Shown here piece by piece: positions 48,339-56,209 of a DNA stretch of 64,000 nt. Positions within the stretch are counted from its first letter, which is position 1; every line of letters starts with the position of its first letter. The translations under genes and the position numbers were made by a program. Below the pieces are notes generated by a model that worked only from the letters and a program-made list of their open reading frames with translations, was not told the DNA's origin and did no database searches. This DNA comes from Nocardioides sp. Soil797 (GTDB taxonomy: Bacteria > Actinomycetota > Actinomycetes > Propionibacteriales > Nocardioidaceae), in assembly GCA_001429555.1 (NCBI GenBank), contig LMSR01000020.1, positions 62,001 through 126,000 of the forward strand, in the 5' to 3' direction.

Positions 48339-49478
48339 ATGAGTGGACGGCAGGAGGTCGGTACCCCGACCCGGATCCGGACAGTCGGGGTGGAGGAGGA
48401 ACTGCTCCTCGTCGACGCCGAGACCGGTGCTCCGCGTTCGGTTGCCAGCCAGGTGCTCCGGGTGGCACGTCGTCGGGGTGAGACCGAGGAAGCGAACGAC
48501 GATGTCGGAGGATCCCTCGGGCCGGAGTTGCAGGAGCAGCAGGTGGAGACCGACACACCGCCGGAGGAAGACCTCGGGATGCTCGAGATCGAGCTCGGCA
48601 AGTGGAGGCAGAAGGCACACGCCGCCGCTGGGGAGTCCGGTGCACTCGTGCTCGCCAGCGGGACGACGCCGCTGCCGGTCCGTCCGCAGACCGTTGACGA
48701 CGAGCGCTACGCCGAGATCGCGGAGCAGTTCGGCCTGACCGCCAGCGAGCAGCTGTCGTGCGGCTGCCACGTGCACGTGTCGGTGGGCTCCGACGACGAG
48801 GCGATCGGCGCCCTCGACCGCATCCGGTCCTGGCTGCCGGTCCTGCTTGCGATGAGCGCCAACTCCCCGTTCTGGCAGGGCGGTGAGTCGGGTTATGAGA
48901 GTTACCGTTCGCAGGTGATGACGCGCTGGCCGACCAACGGCCCGACCGAGGTCTTCGGCAGCGGTGAGGCCTACGTGACCCACCTGAACCTGCTCACCGG
49001 CACCGGCGTCCCCTTGGACGAGGGGATGGCGTACTTCGATGCCCGGCCCTCACGGAAGTACCCGACACTCGAGGTTCGGGTCGCAGACGTCTGCCTGGAT
49101 CCACGCGACGCCGTGCTGATCGCGGCGCTTGCCCGAGGCCTGGTCGAGACCGGAGCACGGGCGTGGGCGGGCGGGACGGAGCCGGACTCGGTGTCTGTGG
49201 CATTGCTCCGCCTGTCGATGTGGCAGGCAGGACGACGGGGGCTGAGTGGCGACCTGCTCGATCCGCTCACCCATCGACCGCGGACCGCGAGGGACGTGGT
49301 CGAGTCACTCTTGTCCCATGTGGCGCCAGCACTCGACGCCACCGGCGACACCGAACGCGTCCGTGAGGGAGTCGAGCGGCTCTTCACCCACGGCACGGGA
49401 TCGGTACGACAGCGCGCGATCCTGGCCGAGGAAGGACGGCTCGACCGGGCGGTCGTGCGCTTGGCGGAGCTCACCTGA
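48339..49478 (+). CDS. YbdK-type carboxylate-amine ligase (glutamate-cysteine ligase 2)
   Basis: A 379-residue member of the YbdK/GCS2 family. N-terminal VGVEEELLLVDAETGAPR (residues ~17-34) and SCGCHVHVSVGSDDEAIGALDRIRSWLP (~144-171), ANSPFWQGGESGYESYR are diagnostic. Ribosome site GGAGGGCG precedes ATG 48339. Actinobacteria use mycothiol, so a true glutathione role is doubtful; the product may be another gamma-glutamyl compound. Divergent from the class II amidotransferase. Confidence 0.88.
   Translation: MSGRQEVGTPTRIRTVGVEEELLLVDAETGAPRSVASQVLRVARRRGETEEANDDVGGSLGPELQEQQVETDTPPEEDLGMLEIELGKWRQKAHAAAGESGALVLASGTTPLPVRPQTVDDERYAEIAEQFGLTASEQLSCGCHVHVSVGSDDEAIGALDRIRSWLPVLLAMSANSPFWQGGESGYESYRSQVMTRWPTNGPTEVFGSGEAYVTHLNLLTGTGVPLDEGMAYFDARPSRKYPTLEVRVADVCLDPRDAVLIAALARGLVETGARAWAGGTEPDSVSVALLRLSMWQAGRRGLSGDLLDPLTHRPRTARDVVESLLSHVAPALDATGDTERVREGVERLFTHGTGSVRQRAILAEEGRLDRAVVRLAELT
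48360..48386 (-). promoter_or_regulatory. sigma-B-type promoter (GACT-N16-GGGTACC) inside ybdK-like gene
   Basis: Minus-strand GACT (48383-48386) and GGGTACC (48360-48366). It lies within the first codons of the YbdK gene and faces the class II amidotransferase. Confidence 0.65.
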
Positions 49479-49880
49479 TTCCGTGTGGTCTCCGTGCCAC
49501 CGTGAGGTACGAGGGTGACGTCGACTGATCCGAGTGCATGTCGGTTGGGCGGTGTCGAAGGGCTGGCGACCGCACTGAGCCGGTGACCGTGGTCCGTTCG
49601 ACATGCAGTTGCGGTGTGTGCGCGGGTGACCCACGCTCAACGAACGACCGCAGGGGGACACCTGCATGTCGAACGGTCGACCAGGCGTCGTCACCGCCAC
49701 ACCCGCCGAGGATGGTCGGCGCGACGGGTCGAGGGTCGGCACCCCGGACAGCGTGGCCCTCGGGATTCCATGAAGGCGGACTCGAGGCGGCGACGATGCA
49801 AGCCTGTGGGTCGGCTGCAGGTCACGGCGTACGCCGTGTCGCCCGGCCGCGCGGCCTCACGCACAGGTAGCCTGAAAGTC
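49479..49880. other. 402-base non-coding region with 14-base inverted motif
   Basis: No gene supported. CGTTCGACATGCAG (49595-49608) and its exact reverse complement (49662-49675) are separated by 53 bases; a third copy with one change is at 50023-50036. The open frames here lack ribosome sites or domains. Confidence 0.5.
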
Positions 49881-50003
49881 ATGGCCGACCTCACCGAGCC
49901 CTGTCCCAACTGCGGCACGATGATGCGCTGGGAGACCTCCCACGAGCGCTGTGACGGCTGTGGCTGGATCCGGCCCTGCTGCGAGGGAGCTCCCTGCAAC
50001 TGA
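49881..50003 (+). CDS. 40-residue Cys-rich zinc-ribbon-like protein
   Basis: MADLTEPCPNCGTMMRWETS then HERCDGCGWIRPCCEGAPCN: two CxxC knuckles plus a C-terminal CC...C, enough for one zinc ribbon. A TAGCCT hexamer 8-10 bases upstream of the ATG suggests a leaderless message. No family named. Confidence 0.55.
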   Translation: MADLTEPCPNCGTMMRWETSHERCDGCGWIRPCCEGAPCN

Positions 50004-50066
50004 TCCGGCCGCGGGCGGCCGACTGCATTTCGAACGAACCACCAGCGCGTGGCGCAACGACAGAAC

Positions 50067-50102
50067 AGTCCCCGCACGGCATCGCTGCGGGCGGGGACTG
50101 CT
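50067..50102 (+). terminator. hairpin terminator
   Basis: CAGTCCCCGC pairs with GCGGGCGGGGACTG (one bulged base) around a loop of ~10. It can end the Cys-rich small gene or the convergent HEPN/MNT unit. Confidence 0.5.
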
Positions 50103-50268
50103 GTGTACTCGATGATCGCCGCGCGACCTTCGAGAAGAGCACAGATGTCGTAATTCTGATCGCGCAACGCTGTGACCTGCGCAAACAGCAGTCCTCGGCG
50201 GGCCGAGGACACAGTCGGGTCACGCGCTCCTCGCGCTGGAAACGAACGGAGAGGGCCGCCGGCTGGCG

Positions 50269-50284
50269 AGTTTGATAACCGGGG
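50269..50284. repeat. left direct repeat AGTTTGATAACCGGGG
   Basis: Matches 53173-53188 at 15 of 16 bases, followed in both places after 5-6 bases by GGGTCACA. It borders the accessory segment on its left. Confidence 0.55.
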
Positions 50285-50311
50285 AATCGTGGGTCACAGA
50301 GCGGCACATCT

Positions 50312-50713
50312 TCAGTGGCCTGGTCGCACGACCTGCTTCGCCAGGTCCACGAGCGTCTGTGCCCGCCGGACGAGTGGCGCAGCTTTCGCGAGCGTGATGA
50401 GTGTGGTGCCGTACTCGACATCGCCCTTGATCGTGATCAGGTCGCGTAGTGCCTTCTCGGCAGATGCTGCCTCGGGTCGACTCCCGAGTGCAGTCCGCAG
50501 TTCTCCTGCCGTCCTCGCATGGTCCTTCGCCTTGCTGGTGGCACCAGTCAGCATCATCACGATCGCATCCTTGGCGCTGATGCCGGCATGGATCGCGTCG
50601 CCGGCCGCTGGGGTGGCGCGCTCGAGGTCGAAGTTGTCCTGGGCGGAAGCGAGATACTCCACGGCCTTCTGGAGGTAGCGCTTGGCGTAGTTCGTGCTCT
50701 CCGCCGAGGTCAT
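50312..50713 (-). CDS. HEPN-domain protein (toxin of HEPN/MNT pair)
   Basis: A 133-residue helical protein with the HEPN bundle pattern: NYAKRYLQKAVEYLASAQDNFDLERATPAAGDAIHAGISAKDAIVMMLTGATSKAKDHARTAGEL. A clear Rx4-6H ribonuclease motif is not evident, so it might be catalytically altered. It overlaps the nucleotidyltransferase gene by ATGA. HEPN toxins are RNases neutralised by partner MNT-mediated AMPylation. Confidence 0.75.
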   Translation of the reverse strand: MTSAESTNYAKRYLQKAVEYLASAQDNFDLERATPAAGDAIHAGISAKDAIVMMLTGATSKAKDHARTAGELRTALGSRPEAASAEKALRDLITIKGDVEYGTTLITLAKAAPLVRRAQTLVDLAKQVVRPGH

Positions 50714-51297
50714 GACGCCTTCCGTCTGCTGGGGCGCGGCATGGTGCCGACCAGTGCGAGGCCGTCACGGAGGATCTCGGCCACGACAGGCTCCCGCTCC
50801 TTCGGAGCCCGGGCGAAGTCCTCGGGGGTCAAGTGGAGCACGTCGCAGTCGTTGCCGAGACGCTCGTGTACCTGCTGTTGGAGGTCTGCTCGACCATCCC
50901 AGGCCTCGGGTGCAATCACCACGAGGTCGATGTCGCTGTCGGCGCGTGCTTCCCCGCGGGCGACGGATCCGAACACGATGACGGCATCGACATTAGGCGC
51001 AGTCGCGCGCACGACGCGCGTCAGCATCTCGATCGGGCTGGCCAGAGAGCGCAGGGGAGCGATGGCCTCGTGGCTCTCGTTAATGCGGTGCACACCAGCT
51101 CGACCGATCGTCTCGGTCGTGATCACGCCGGTCCGCTCGAGATCCCGGAGGGCTTGCTGGACGGCGCCCAGGCTGTGGCTGCCTGCGAGCGCATGAATGC
51201 GTCGGCCCGTCAGCGGCGCCCCGGTACGCAGCAGCACCGCAAGCACGGCGCCGCGGGCTCCCGGCATCAGGCCGCCGAAGGGCTCACTGAAGTTCAC
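50710..51297 (-). CDS. MNT nucleotidyltransferase with N-terminal winged helix (antitoxin)
   Basis: A 195-residue protein. Residues ~15-75: winged helix (GRRIHALAGSHSLGAVQQALRDLERTGVITTETIGRAGVHRIN). Residues ~95-190: minimal nucleotidyltransferase with VIVFGSVARGEARADSDIDLVVIAPE, the GSxxRGxxxxxSDID motif. GTG start 51297; TATTCT at 51304-51309 lies 7 bases upstream, so a leaderless message is likely. The HTH probably binds the palindrome at 51300-51335 for autoregulation. Confidence 0.85.
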   Translation of the reverse strand: MNFSEPFGGLMPGARGAVLAVLLRTGAPLTGRRIHALAGSHSLGAVQQALRDLERTGVITTETIGRAGVHRINESHEAIAPLRSLASPIEMLTRVVRATAPNVDAVIVFGSVARGEARADSDIDLVVIAPEAWDGRADLQQQVHERLGNDCDVLHLTPEDFARAPKEREPVVAEILRDGLALVGTMPRPSRRKAS

Positions 51298-51299
51298 CT

Positions 51300-51335
51300 G
51301 ACTAGAATAGTGGTCATGCGACTAGAGATCTAGTC
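51300..51335. promoter_or_regulatory. operator-like palindrome for the HEPN/MNT operon
   Basis: GACTAGA-GA-TCTAGTC is a perfect 7+7 palindrome (51320-51335). A further direct GACTAGA lies at 51300-51306, exactly 20 bases (about two helix turns) away, over the TATTCT -10. This fits autorepression by the winged-helix MNT protein. Confidence 0.6.
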
Positions 51336-51388
51336 ACCCTCGGGGGCTACGCGGGTGCGCGCAGCGTCGAGTGCCGCGGTCTTCCCGT

Positions 51389-52237
51389 TCACCGTGAGGT
51401 GTCGCTCGATGCACCGGACTTGGCCGGCTCGTTTGGGACGAGAGTCTCTATGCCCAGAAGCCGGTTGAGGTATCCGGCGCCGGTTGGCTTCGCGGGATCG
51501 AACCAGGTGAACGGGTGCCGCTCCTCGAGAATGGTGCGAAGCAACGGATGGTTCGTGGACAGAGGGATCTCCCACTCGTCCCACCTGCATCGGTCGTCAA
51601 ACCCGTCGCTCACGGCGTCCCACTCGTCATCCAGTAGGACGAAGTCGTCATCTGCCAAGGCGGTAGCCGCGGGGAGGTCGGAAAACAGGTCCGGCTCATC
51701 GGACATCGCAGCTTCTGCATGGGGGAGCGCAAGCGCCATCAAGAGTTCGTCAAAGAAGCAGCCGTCGCGGTCGAACGGCAGGATCCCGTTCTTGATCTCC
51801 TCGGAGACGGCGAGGCAGCGACTCCTTGCTAGCTCTGCCCATGCGCGGCTCTCGCTGACCAGCATCATGACTCGTGGGTCGAGTTGCTCGAGGGGCGTGA
51901 GCGTGTGGAGTGGCTCGGATGCAGGGTCTTTCAACCACTCGCCCAGCGAAAGGTCGGCCCAGAAGTCGAGGCAGCCTGCAATTGCATATGCCTGCCGTGG
52001 CGTCAGGTAAGGACTGCCCTCCCATGACGCGATGAACGAAGCCTGCTCGGCCGCGAGAGCGCGACGGAAACTCGCCTCGCGGTCGAGGACCTCGGCGCAT
52101 GCGGTCGCGGTCGATGCCTTGACCGTTGATGGGTCCTCCTCCCACCTCCGCCAGGTGGCGAAACTGACCCCAGCCCGCCGGGCGGCATCGCTTTGCGTAA
52201 GGCCGAGGTTCTCCCGGGCGTCTCGTCGATCATTCAC
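51389..52237 (-). CDS. XRE-family regulator with long C-terminal domain
   Basis: A 282-residue protein. The N-terminal ~45 residues are a helix-turn-helix (NLGLTQSDAARRAGVSFATWRRWEEDPSTVKASTATACAEVL); the remaining ~230 residues have no recognised domain and are Trp/Asp-rich (DRCRWDEWEIPLSTNHPLLRTILEERHPFTWFDP). Unknown partner; it may regulate the two genes upstream or be a phage-type defence regulator. Confidence 0.6.
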   Translation of the reverse strand: MNDRRDARENLGLTQSDAARRAGVSFATWRRWEEDPSTVKASTATACAEVLDREASFRRALAAEQASFIASWEGSPYLTPRQAYAIAGCLDFWADLSLGEWLKDPASEPLHTLTPLEQLDPRVMMLVSESRAWAELARSRCLAVSEEIKNGILPFDRDGCFFDELLMALALPHAEAAMSDEPDLFSDLPAATALADDDFVLLDDEWDAVSDGFDDRCRWDEWEIPLSTNHPLLRTILEERHPFTWFDPAKPTGAGYLNRLLGIETLVPNEPAKSGASSDTSR

Positions 52238-52257
52238 GGCCCCTGTGTAGTGCGTAC

Positions 52258-52458
52258 TCAGTGATTACTCAATCGGCCGACCGGGATGGTGCCTCGGCTG
52301 CCAACGGTCAGTGACGTGGGCAGGCCGATGGCGGTCATCGCTTTCCCTGACGCGGTGGTCACCTTCGGCGGACCAGATTGCGCGCGAAAGGTCGGGCGAT
52401 CCGTGCGGAGTGACCGAGCAAGTTCAGTTACGGATTCGCCGGGGTCGGGATCAGACAT
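52258..52458 (-). CDS. possible small protein, low support
   Basis: A 66-residue frame from an ATG at 52458 (MSDPDPGESVTELARSLRTD...). No family, no clear ribosome site; the position between two minus-strand genes is the only support. Confidence 0.25.
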   Translation of the reverse strand: MSDPDPGESVTELARSLRTDRPTFRAQSGPPKVTTASGKAMTAIGLPTSLTVGSRGTIPVGRLSNH

Positions 52459-52517
52459 GAGGGGTCGCGAGAAGCCTGCGACGCCGAACCTCAAGGAGGT
52501 ACGCGTCACGGGCGTGC

Positions 52518-52850
52518 TCAGATGTCTCTCTTGACCACGCGGAGGTTCTCGCGTCGCACCGACTCCAGGGCATCGTCGTAATGCACCGGATTGTCACTGA
52601 ACATTGCAGACAACACCCGGCGAGTCGCCTCTTCCTCGAGCGCTGTCTTCTCACGATCAACCCACAGGATGGCCACGGCAGCGCCGTCGTCGACCAGGAA
52701 GGTTCGAGTCCGCCACCCGTGCTCGCGCCCGACCCGTCGAGCCGCCTTGCGGTAATCATCCACGGAGCAGGAAAGCGCCGACACCGCGATGATCTGCTCG
52801 CCGCGTCGGCGAAGAACGGATAGGAGGGCGGCCTCTTCCTTGGCGTTCAT
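52518..52850 (-). CDS. hypothetical protein in a two-gene unit
   Basis: A 110-residue alpha/beta protein (EEAALLSVLRRRGEQIIAVSALSCSVDDYRKAARRVGREHGWRTRTFLVDDGAAVAILWVDREKTALEEEATRRVLSAMF). No family recognised. It starts one base after the upstream gene's stop, so the pair is co-translated. Confidence 0.5.
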   Translation of the reverse strand: MNAKEEAALLSVLRRRGEQIIAVSALSCSVDDYRKAARRVGREHGWRTRTFLVDDGAAVAILWVDREKTALEEEATRRVLSAMFSDNPVHYDDALESVRRENLRVVKRDI

Positions 52851-52851
52851 C

Positions 52852-53115
52852 TCAGATGCCTGCAGACTCGATGGCGTCGAGGTCGTCGATGAAGAACAGG
52901 TCTGAGTTGTACTGGCCAGTCCACACGGCCAGCAGCGCGACTTCGCCTTGCTTGGCCCGCTTGATGGCCTCCCGAAGCTCGCCGACGGCGTGTAGCTGAT
53001 TGAGAACTCCGTCCGCGGTGACCGTGTAGTACGAGCGCGGACCGATGCCCTTGTACGGAAACCGATCCTGCTTCGACGCTTGTCGAAGATGGGCGAAGCG
53101 ATGATCGTGGGTCAC
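52852..53115 (-). CDS. hypothetical protein in a two-gene unit
   Basis: An 87-residue protein (HDHRFAHLRQASKQDRFPYKGIGPRSYYTVTADGVLNQLHAVGELREAIKRAKQGEVALLAVWTGQYNSDLFFIDDLDAIESAGI). No family recognised. It and the next gene (52518-52850) form a compact unit in an accessory segment; a toxin-antitoxin role is possible but unsupported. Confidence 0.5.
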   Translation of the reverse strand: MTHDHRFAHLRQASKQDRFPYKGIGPRSYYTVTADGVLNQLHAVGELREAIKRAKQGEVALLAVWTGQYNSDLFFIDDLDAIESAGI

Positions 53116-53161
53116 GTCTGCACGATACGTCGCAGCGACCGGACGGGTGATCGAATCAACG

Positions 53162-53195
53162 CCGAAGGCCCCAGTTTGATAACTGGGGCCTTCGG
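53162..53195. terminator. bidirectional hairpin terminator after glnA
   Basis: A perfect 15-bp stem CCGAAGGCCCCAGTT/AACTGGGGCCTTCGG with loop TGAT, 35 bases downstream of the glnA stop. Its right arm contains the right 16-bp direct repeat. Confidence 0.85.
53173..53188. repeat. right direct repeat AGTTTGATAACTGGGG
   Basis: Second copy of the repeat at 50269-50284 (15/16), located in the loop and right arm of the glnA terminator hairpin. Confidence 0.55.
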
Positions 53196-53229
53196 GTCAC
53201 ACGCTGGAAGCGAGTTCGAGCTCTAATTC

Positions 53230-54660
53230 CTAGATGTCGTAGTAGAGCTCGAACTCGTGCGGGTGCGGACGCTGCTGCACGGGCGCGATCTCCTGGGTGC
53301 GCTTGTAGTTGACCCAGGTCTCGAGCAGGTCGGGGGTGAAGACGTTCCCGACGGTGAGGAAGTCCTGGTCCTCCTCGAGTGCCGTGAGGACCGCGTCGAG
53401 CGAGGTCGGCACCTGGTCGATGTCGGCCATCTCGTCCGGCGGCAGCTCGTAGATGTCCTTGTCGATCGGGTCGGCCGGCTCGATCTTGTTCTTGATGCCG
53501 TCGAGGCCGGCCAGCAGCAACGCCGAGAAGGCGAGGTAGGGGTTGGCCGACGGGTCGGGGCAGCGGAACTCGATGCGCTTGGCCTTCGGGTTCGAGCCGG
53601 TGATCGGGATGCGCACGCAGGCCGACCGGTTGCGCTGGGAGTAGACCAGCGAGATCGGGGCCTCGAAGCCGGGCACCAGTCGGTGGTAGGAGTTCACCGT
53701 CGGGTTGGTGAAGGCGAGCAGTGCCGGGGCGTGCTTCAGGATGCCGCCGATGTAGTAGCGCGCCATGTCGGACAGGCCGCCGTACCCGGTCTCGTCGTAG
53801 AACAGGGGCTCGCCCTCGTTCCAGATCGACTGGTGCACGTGCATGCCCGAGCCGTTGTCACCGAAGATGGGCTTCGGCATGAAGGTCGCGGTCTTGCCGT
53901 TGCGCCAGGCGACATTCTTGATGATGTACTTGAACTTCATCACGTCGTCGGCGGCCTTGAGCAACTCGTCGAACTTGTAGTTGATCTCGGCCTGGCCGGC
54001 CGTGCCGACCTCGTGGTGCGCACGCTCGACGAGCAGGCCCGACTTCTCGAGCTCGATGACCATCTCGTCACGCAGCTCACCGAAGTGGTCGTAGGGGGCG
54101 ACAGGGAAGTAGCCACCCTTGTACTTCACCTTGTAGCCACGGTTGGGGCTGTCCTCGGTGCCGGCGGCACCCGAGTTCCAGGCGCCCGCCTCGGAGTCGA
54201 TGTGGTAGAAGCCCTCGTTGGCGTTGGTCGCGAAACGGACCTGGTCGAAGACGTAGAACTCGGCCTCGGGGGCGAAGAACGCCTTGTCACCGATGCCGGT
54301 GCTGGCCATGTAGGCCATCGCCTTGCGGGCGATGTTGCGCGGGTCGCGTGAGTAGGCCTCGCCGGTGATCGGGTCGTGGATGAAGAAGTTCACGACCAGC
54401 GTCTTGGCGACCCGGAACGGGTCGAGGTAGGCCGTGGTCGGGTCCGGGTAGAGCTGCATGTCGGACTCGTGGATGGCCTGGAAGCCACGGATGGAGGAAC
54501 CGTCGAAGCCGAGGCCGTCGTCGAAGACGGACTGGTCGAAGGAGGAGACCGGAATCGTGAAGTGCTGCATGATGCCGGGAAGGTCGCAGAAGCGGACGTC
54601 GACCATCTCGACCTGTTCGTCCTTGAGGTACTTCAGAAGCTCTTCGCTGTTCGCGAACAT
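53230..54660 (-). CDS. glnA: glutamine synthetase type I
   Basis: A 476-residue GS-I beta enzyme (glutamate + NH3 + ATP to glutamine). Seen: FDGSSIRGF (residues ~53-61), metal-binding FFAPEAEFYVFD (~127), HHEVGTAGQAEINYKF (~204), the KNVAWRNGKTATFMPKPIFGDNGSGMHVHQS block (~246-276) and NRSACVRIP. The adenylylation Tyr is present in IDKDIYELPP (~400), so GlnE control is expected. ATG 54660 is the family N-terminus (MFANSEELLKYL). A GlnR-like box lies ~114 bases upstream. Confidence 0.97.
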   Translation of the reverse strand: MFANSEELLKYLKDEQVEMVDVRFCDLPGIMQHFTIPVSSFDQSVFDDGLGFDGSSIRGFQAIHESDMQLYPDPTTAYLDPFRVAKTLVVNFFIHDPITGEAYSRDPRNIARKAMAYMASTGIGDKAFFAPEAEFYVFDQVRFATNANEGFYHIDSEAGAWNSGAAGTEDSPNRGYKVKYKGGYFPVAPYDHFGELRDEMVIELEKSGLLVERAHHEVGTAGQAEINYKFDELLKAADDVMKFKYIIKNVAWRNGKTATFMPKPIFGDNGSGMHVHQSIWNEGEPLFYDETGYGGLSDMARYYIGGILKHAPALLAFTNPTVNSYHRLVPGFEAPISLVYSQRNRSACVRIPITGSNPKAKRIEFRCPDPSANPYLAFSALLLAGLDGIKNKIEPADPIDKDIYELPPDEMADIDQVPTSLDAVLTALEEDQDFLTVGNVFTPDLLETWVNYKRTQEIAPVQQRPHPHEFELYYDI

Positions 54661-54773
54661 TCGTTCCTCCTTGGTCGTGGCCCAGGCAAACTGGGACGAC
54701 CGCAAGTTCGTGCGGATTGAGATTCCCAGTGCGGCACTGCACCAGAAGATGTCTGCAAAAGTAGTCACAGGCA

Positions 54774-54811
54774 GTTTCTTGACCGTATCCGGTTTGTTTC
54801 GAGCATGTAAC
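54774..54811 (-). promoter_or_regulatory. four-half-site GlnR-type operator
   Basis: Read on the minus strand, it is GTTAC-n6-GAAAC-n6-GATAC-n6-GAAAC, i.e. two a/b pairs of the actinobacterial GlnR box GTnAC-n6-GAAAC, with strict 6-base spacing and one base different in the third half-site. It stands upstream of glnA, the standard place for nitrogen control. Confidence 0.75.
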
Positions 54812-54885
54812 ACCTGACCGGATCACGAACCCACGAACGTGCCGCCGGTCACGGCCGCTGCAGCACCGCAGGTAGTGTTTCCCCG

Positions 54886-55287
54886 GTGGAACAGACAGCA
54901 TCATGGCTCCAGCGCGTCGGAGCCCTCCTCGTGGACTGGATCGCCTCGACCTTGGTCGTGATGCTGTTCCTGGGCATCGGCGGCTGGAGTGAGAACCAGT
55001 TCGCCAGCCTCTACACGATGGCCGTGTTCATCCTCGAGAGCACCGTGCTGACCGCGCTGGTCGGTGGCTCCTTCGGCAAGCTGGCGTTGCGCCTGCGCGT
55101 CGTACGCTTCGATCGGAGCGGGCGACCGGTGAGCATCCTGATGGCGTTGCTGCGCAGCGTCATGGTGTGTCTGGTGATTCCGCCGCTGGTCTTCCGCCCC
55201 GACGGCCGCGGCCTGCACGACATGGTCGCCGGTACCTCGACCGTGCTCCTGCGAGACATCACCGGTGGGGTTGGGTCGCGCGGTTAG
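54886..55287 (+). CDS. RDD-family membrane protein
   Basis: A 133-residue protein with the RDD motif RVGALLVDWIASTLVVMLFL (residues ~10-29), FGKLALRLRVVRFDRSGRPVS (~64-84) and the last hydrophobic segment with HDMVAGTSTVLL. GTG start at 54886. It is divergent from glnA. Function unknown. Confidence 0.85.
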   Translation: MEQTASWLQRVGALLVDWIASTLVVMLFLGIGGWSENQFASLYTMAVFILESTVLTALVGGSFGKLALRLRVVRFDRSGRPVSILMALLRSVMVCLVIPPLVFRPDGRGLHDMVAGTSTVLLRDITGGVGSRG

Positions 55288-55297
55288 ATTGGTGCCC

Positions 55298-56164
55298 ATG
55301 CGCCTCACCGACCGACGCCTCACCACCCGCCTCGCCACCGCTGCCGTCGTACCCCTGCTGGTCCTCGGAGTGACGGCCTGTGGTCCCGACGACGACAAGT
55401 CGTCCGGCTCCGACGACTCGTCCACGAGCAGTACGCCGGAAGCAGGTGCCAACTCGGCCGAGTCGGACAGCGCCAGCGAGGCGGCTCCCGTCGGTGACGA
55501 CGTCGACGCCAAGGAGTTCGCCAACACGATCAAGGACTCCTTCACCAAGGTCGACACCGCGAGCATGAAGATGGAGCTGGTCAACGCCGGTCTGGTGATG
55601 ACTGCCGACGGCCAGGTCGACTACACCGGCGATGCGCCGAAGATGGCGATGACAATGTCGGCGCCCGCCTTCGGTGAGCAGGCCATCAAGGCGCGCGTGG
55701 TCGACGGCAAGATGTTCATGGCGATGCCGATGCTCGGCGCCGGCACGTCCGACTCGTTCTTCGAGATCGACCTCGACGACCCCGACAACCCGCTGGCGCA
55801 GAGCATGGGGGGCCTGTCGTCGTTCGACCCCAAGTCGACCGTCGAGATGTTCGGGCAGGGCCTCGAGAAGGTGACGATGGTCGGGGAGGACTCGGTCAAC
55901 GGGGTGCACACGAAGCACTACGTGGTCACCACGAACACCGAGGAGTTCGCGAAGTCACTCGGCGACGACGCGGACCTCGTCCCCGAGGACCTCACCTATG
56001 ACGTCTGGCTCGACGACGAGGGGCGGATGGCCAAGATGGAGGCCGACCTCGACGCGCAGGGCAAGATGACGCTGACCATGTCTGACTGGGGTGAGCCGGT
56101 GAACATCGTGGCTCCGCCGGCGAACAAGATCCAGGAGTTCCCCAGCGAGGCCGCCAAGCCCTGA
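55298..56164 (+). CDS. LppX/LprG-type lipoprotein
   Basis: A 288-residue lipoprotein: basic N-terminus and signal peptide ending in lipobox LGVTAC (Cys ~28), a Ser/Asp linker, then the LppX_LprAFG half-barrel (VDAKEFANTIKDSFTKVDTASMKMEL...KMFMAMPMLG...TYDVWLDDEGRMAKMEADL). In mycobacteria such proteins shuttle lipids across the envelope. ATG 55298 is the natural start; it follows the RDD gene by 10 bases. Confidence 0.85.
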   Translation: MRLTDRRLTTRLATAAVVPLLVLGVTACGPDDDKSSGSDDSSTSSTPEAGANSAESDSASEAAPVGDDVDAKEFANTIKDSFTKVDTASMKMELVNAGLVMTADGQVDYTGDAPKMAMTMSAPAFGEQAIKARVVDGKMFMAMPMLGAGTSDSFFEIDLDDPDNPLAQSMGGLSSFDPKSTVEMFGQGLEKVTMVGEDSVNGVHTKHYVVTTNTEEFAKSLGDDADLVPEDLTYDVWLDDEGRMAKMEADLDAQGKMTLTMSDWGEPVNIVAPPANKIQEFPSEAAKP

Positions 56165-56209
56165 CCGGCACCTCGTGACCGGGGGCGACCCGGCCCGGGG
56201 GCCTCTCCC

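Larger units (their letters stand above)
50004..50311. other. 308-base intergenic stretch with terminator-like hairpin and left direct repeat
   Basis: It holds a hairpin at 50067-50102 (CAGTCCCCGC/GCGGG-GGGGACTG) and the left 16-bp direct repeat at 50269-50284. No gene is supported. Confidence 0.5.
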
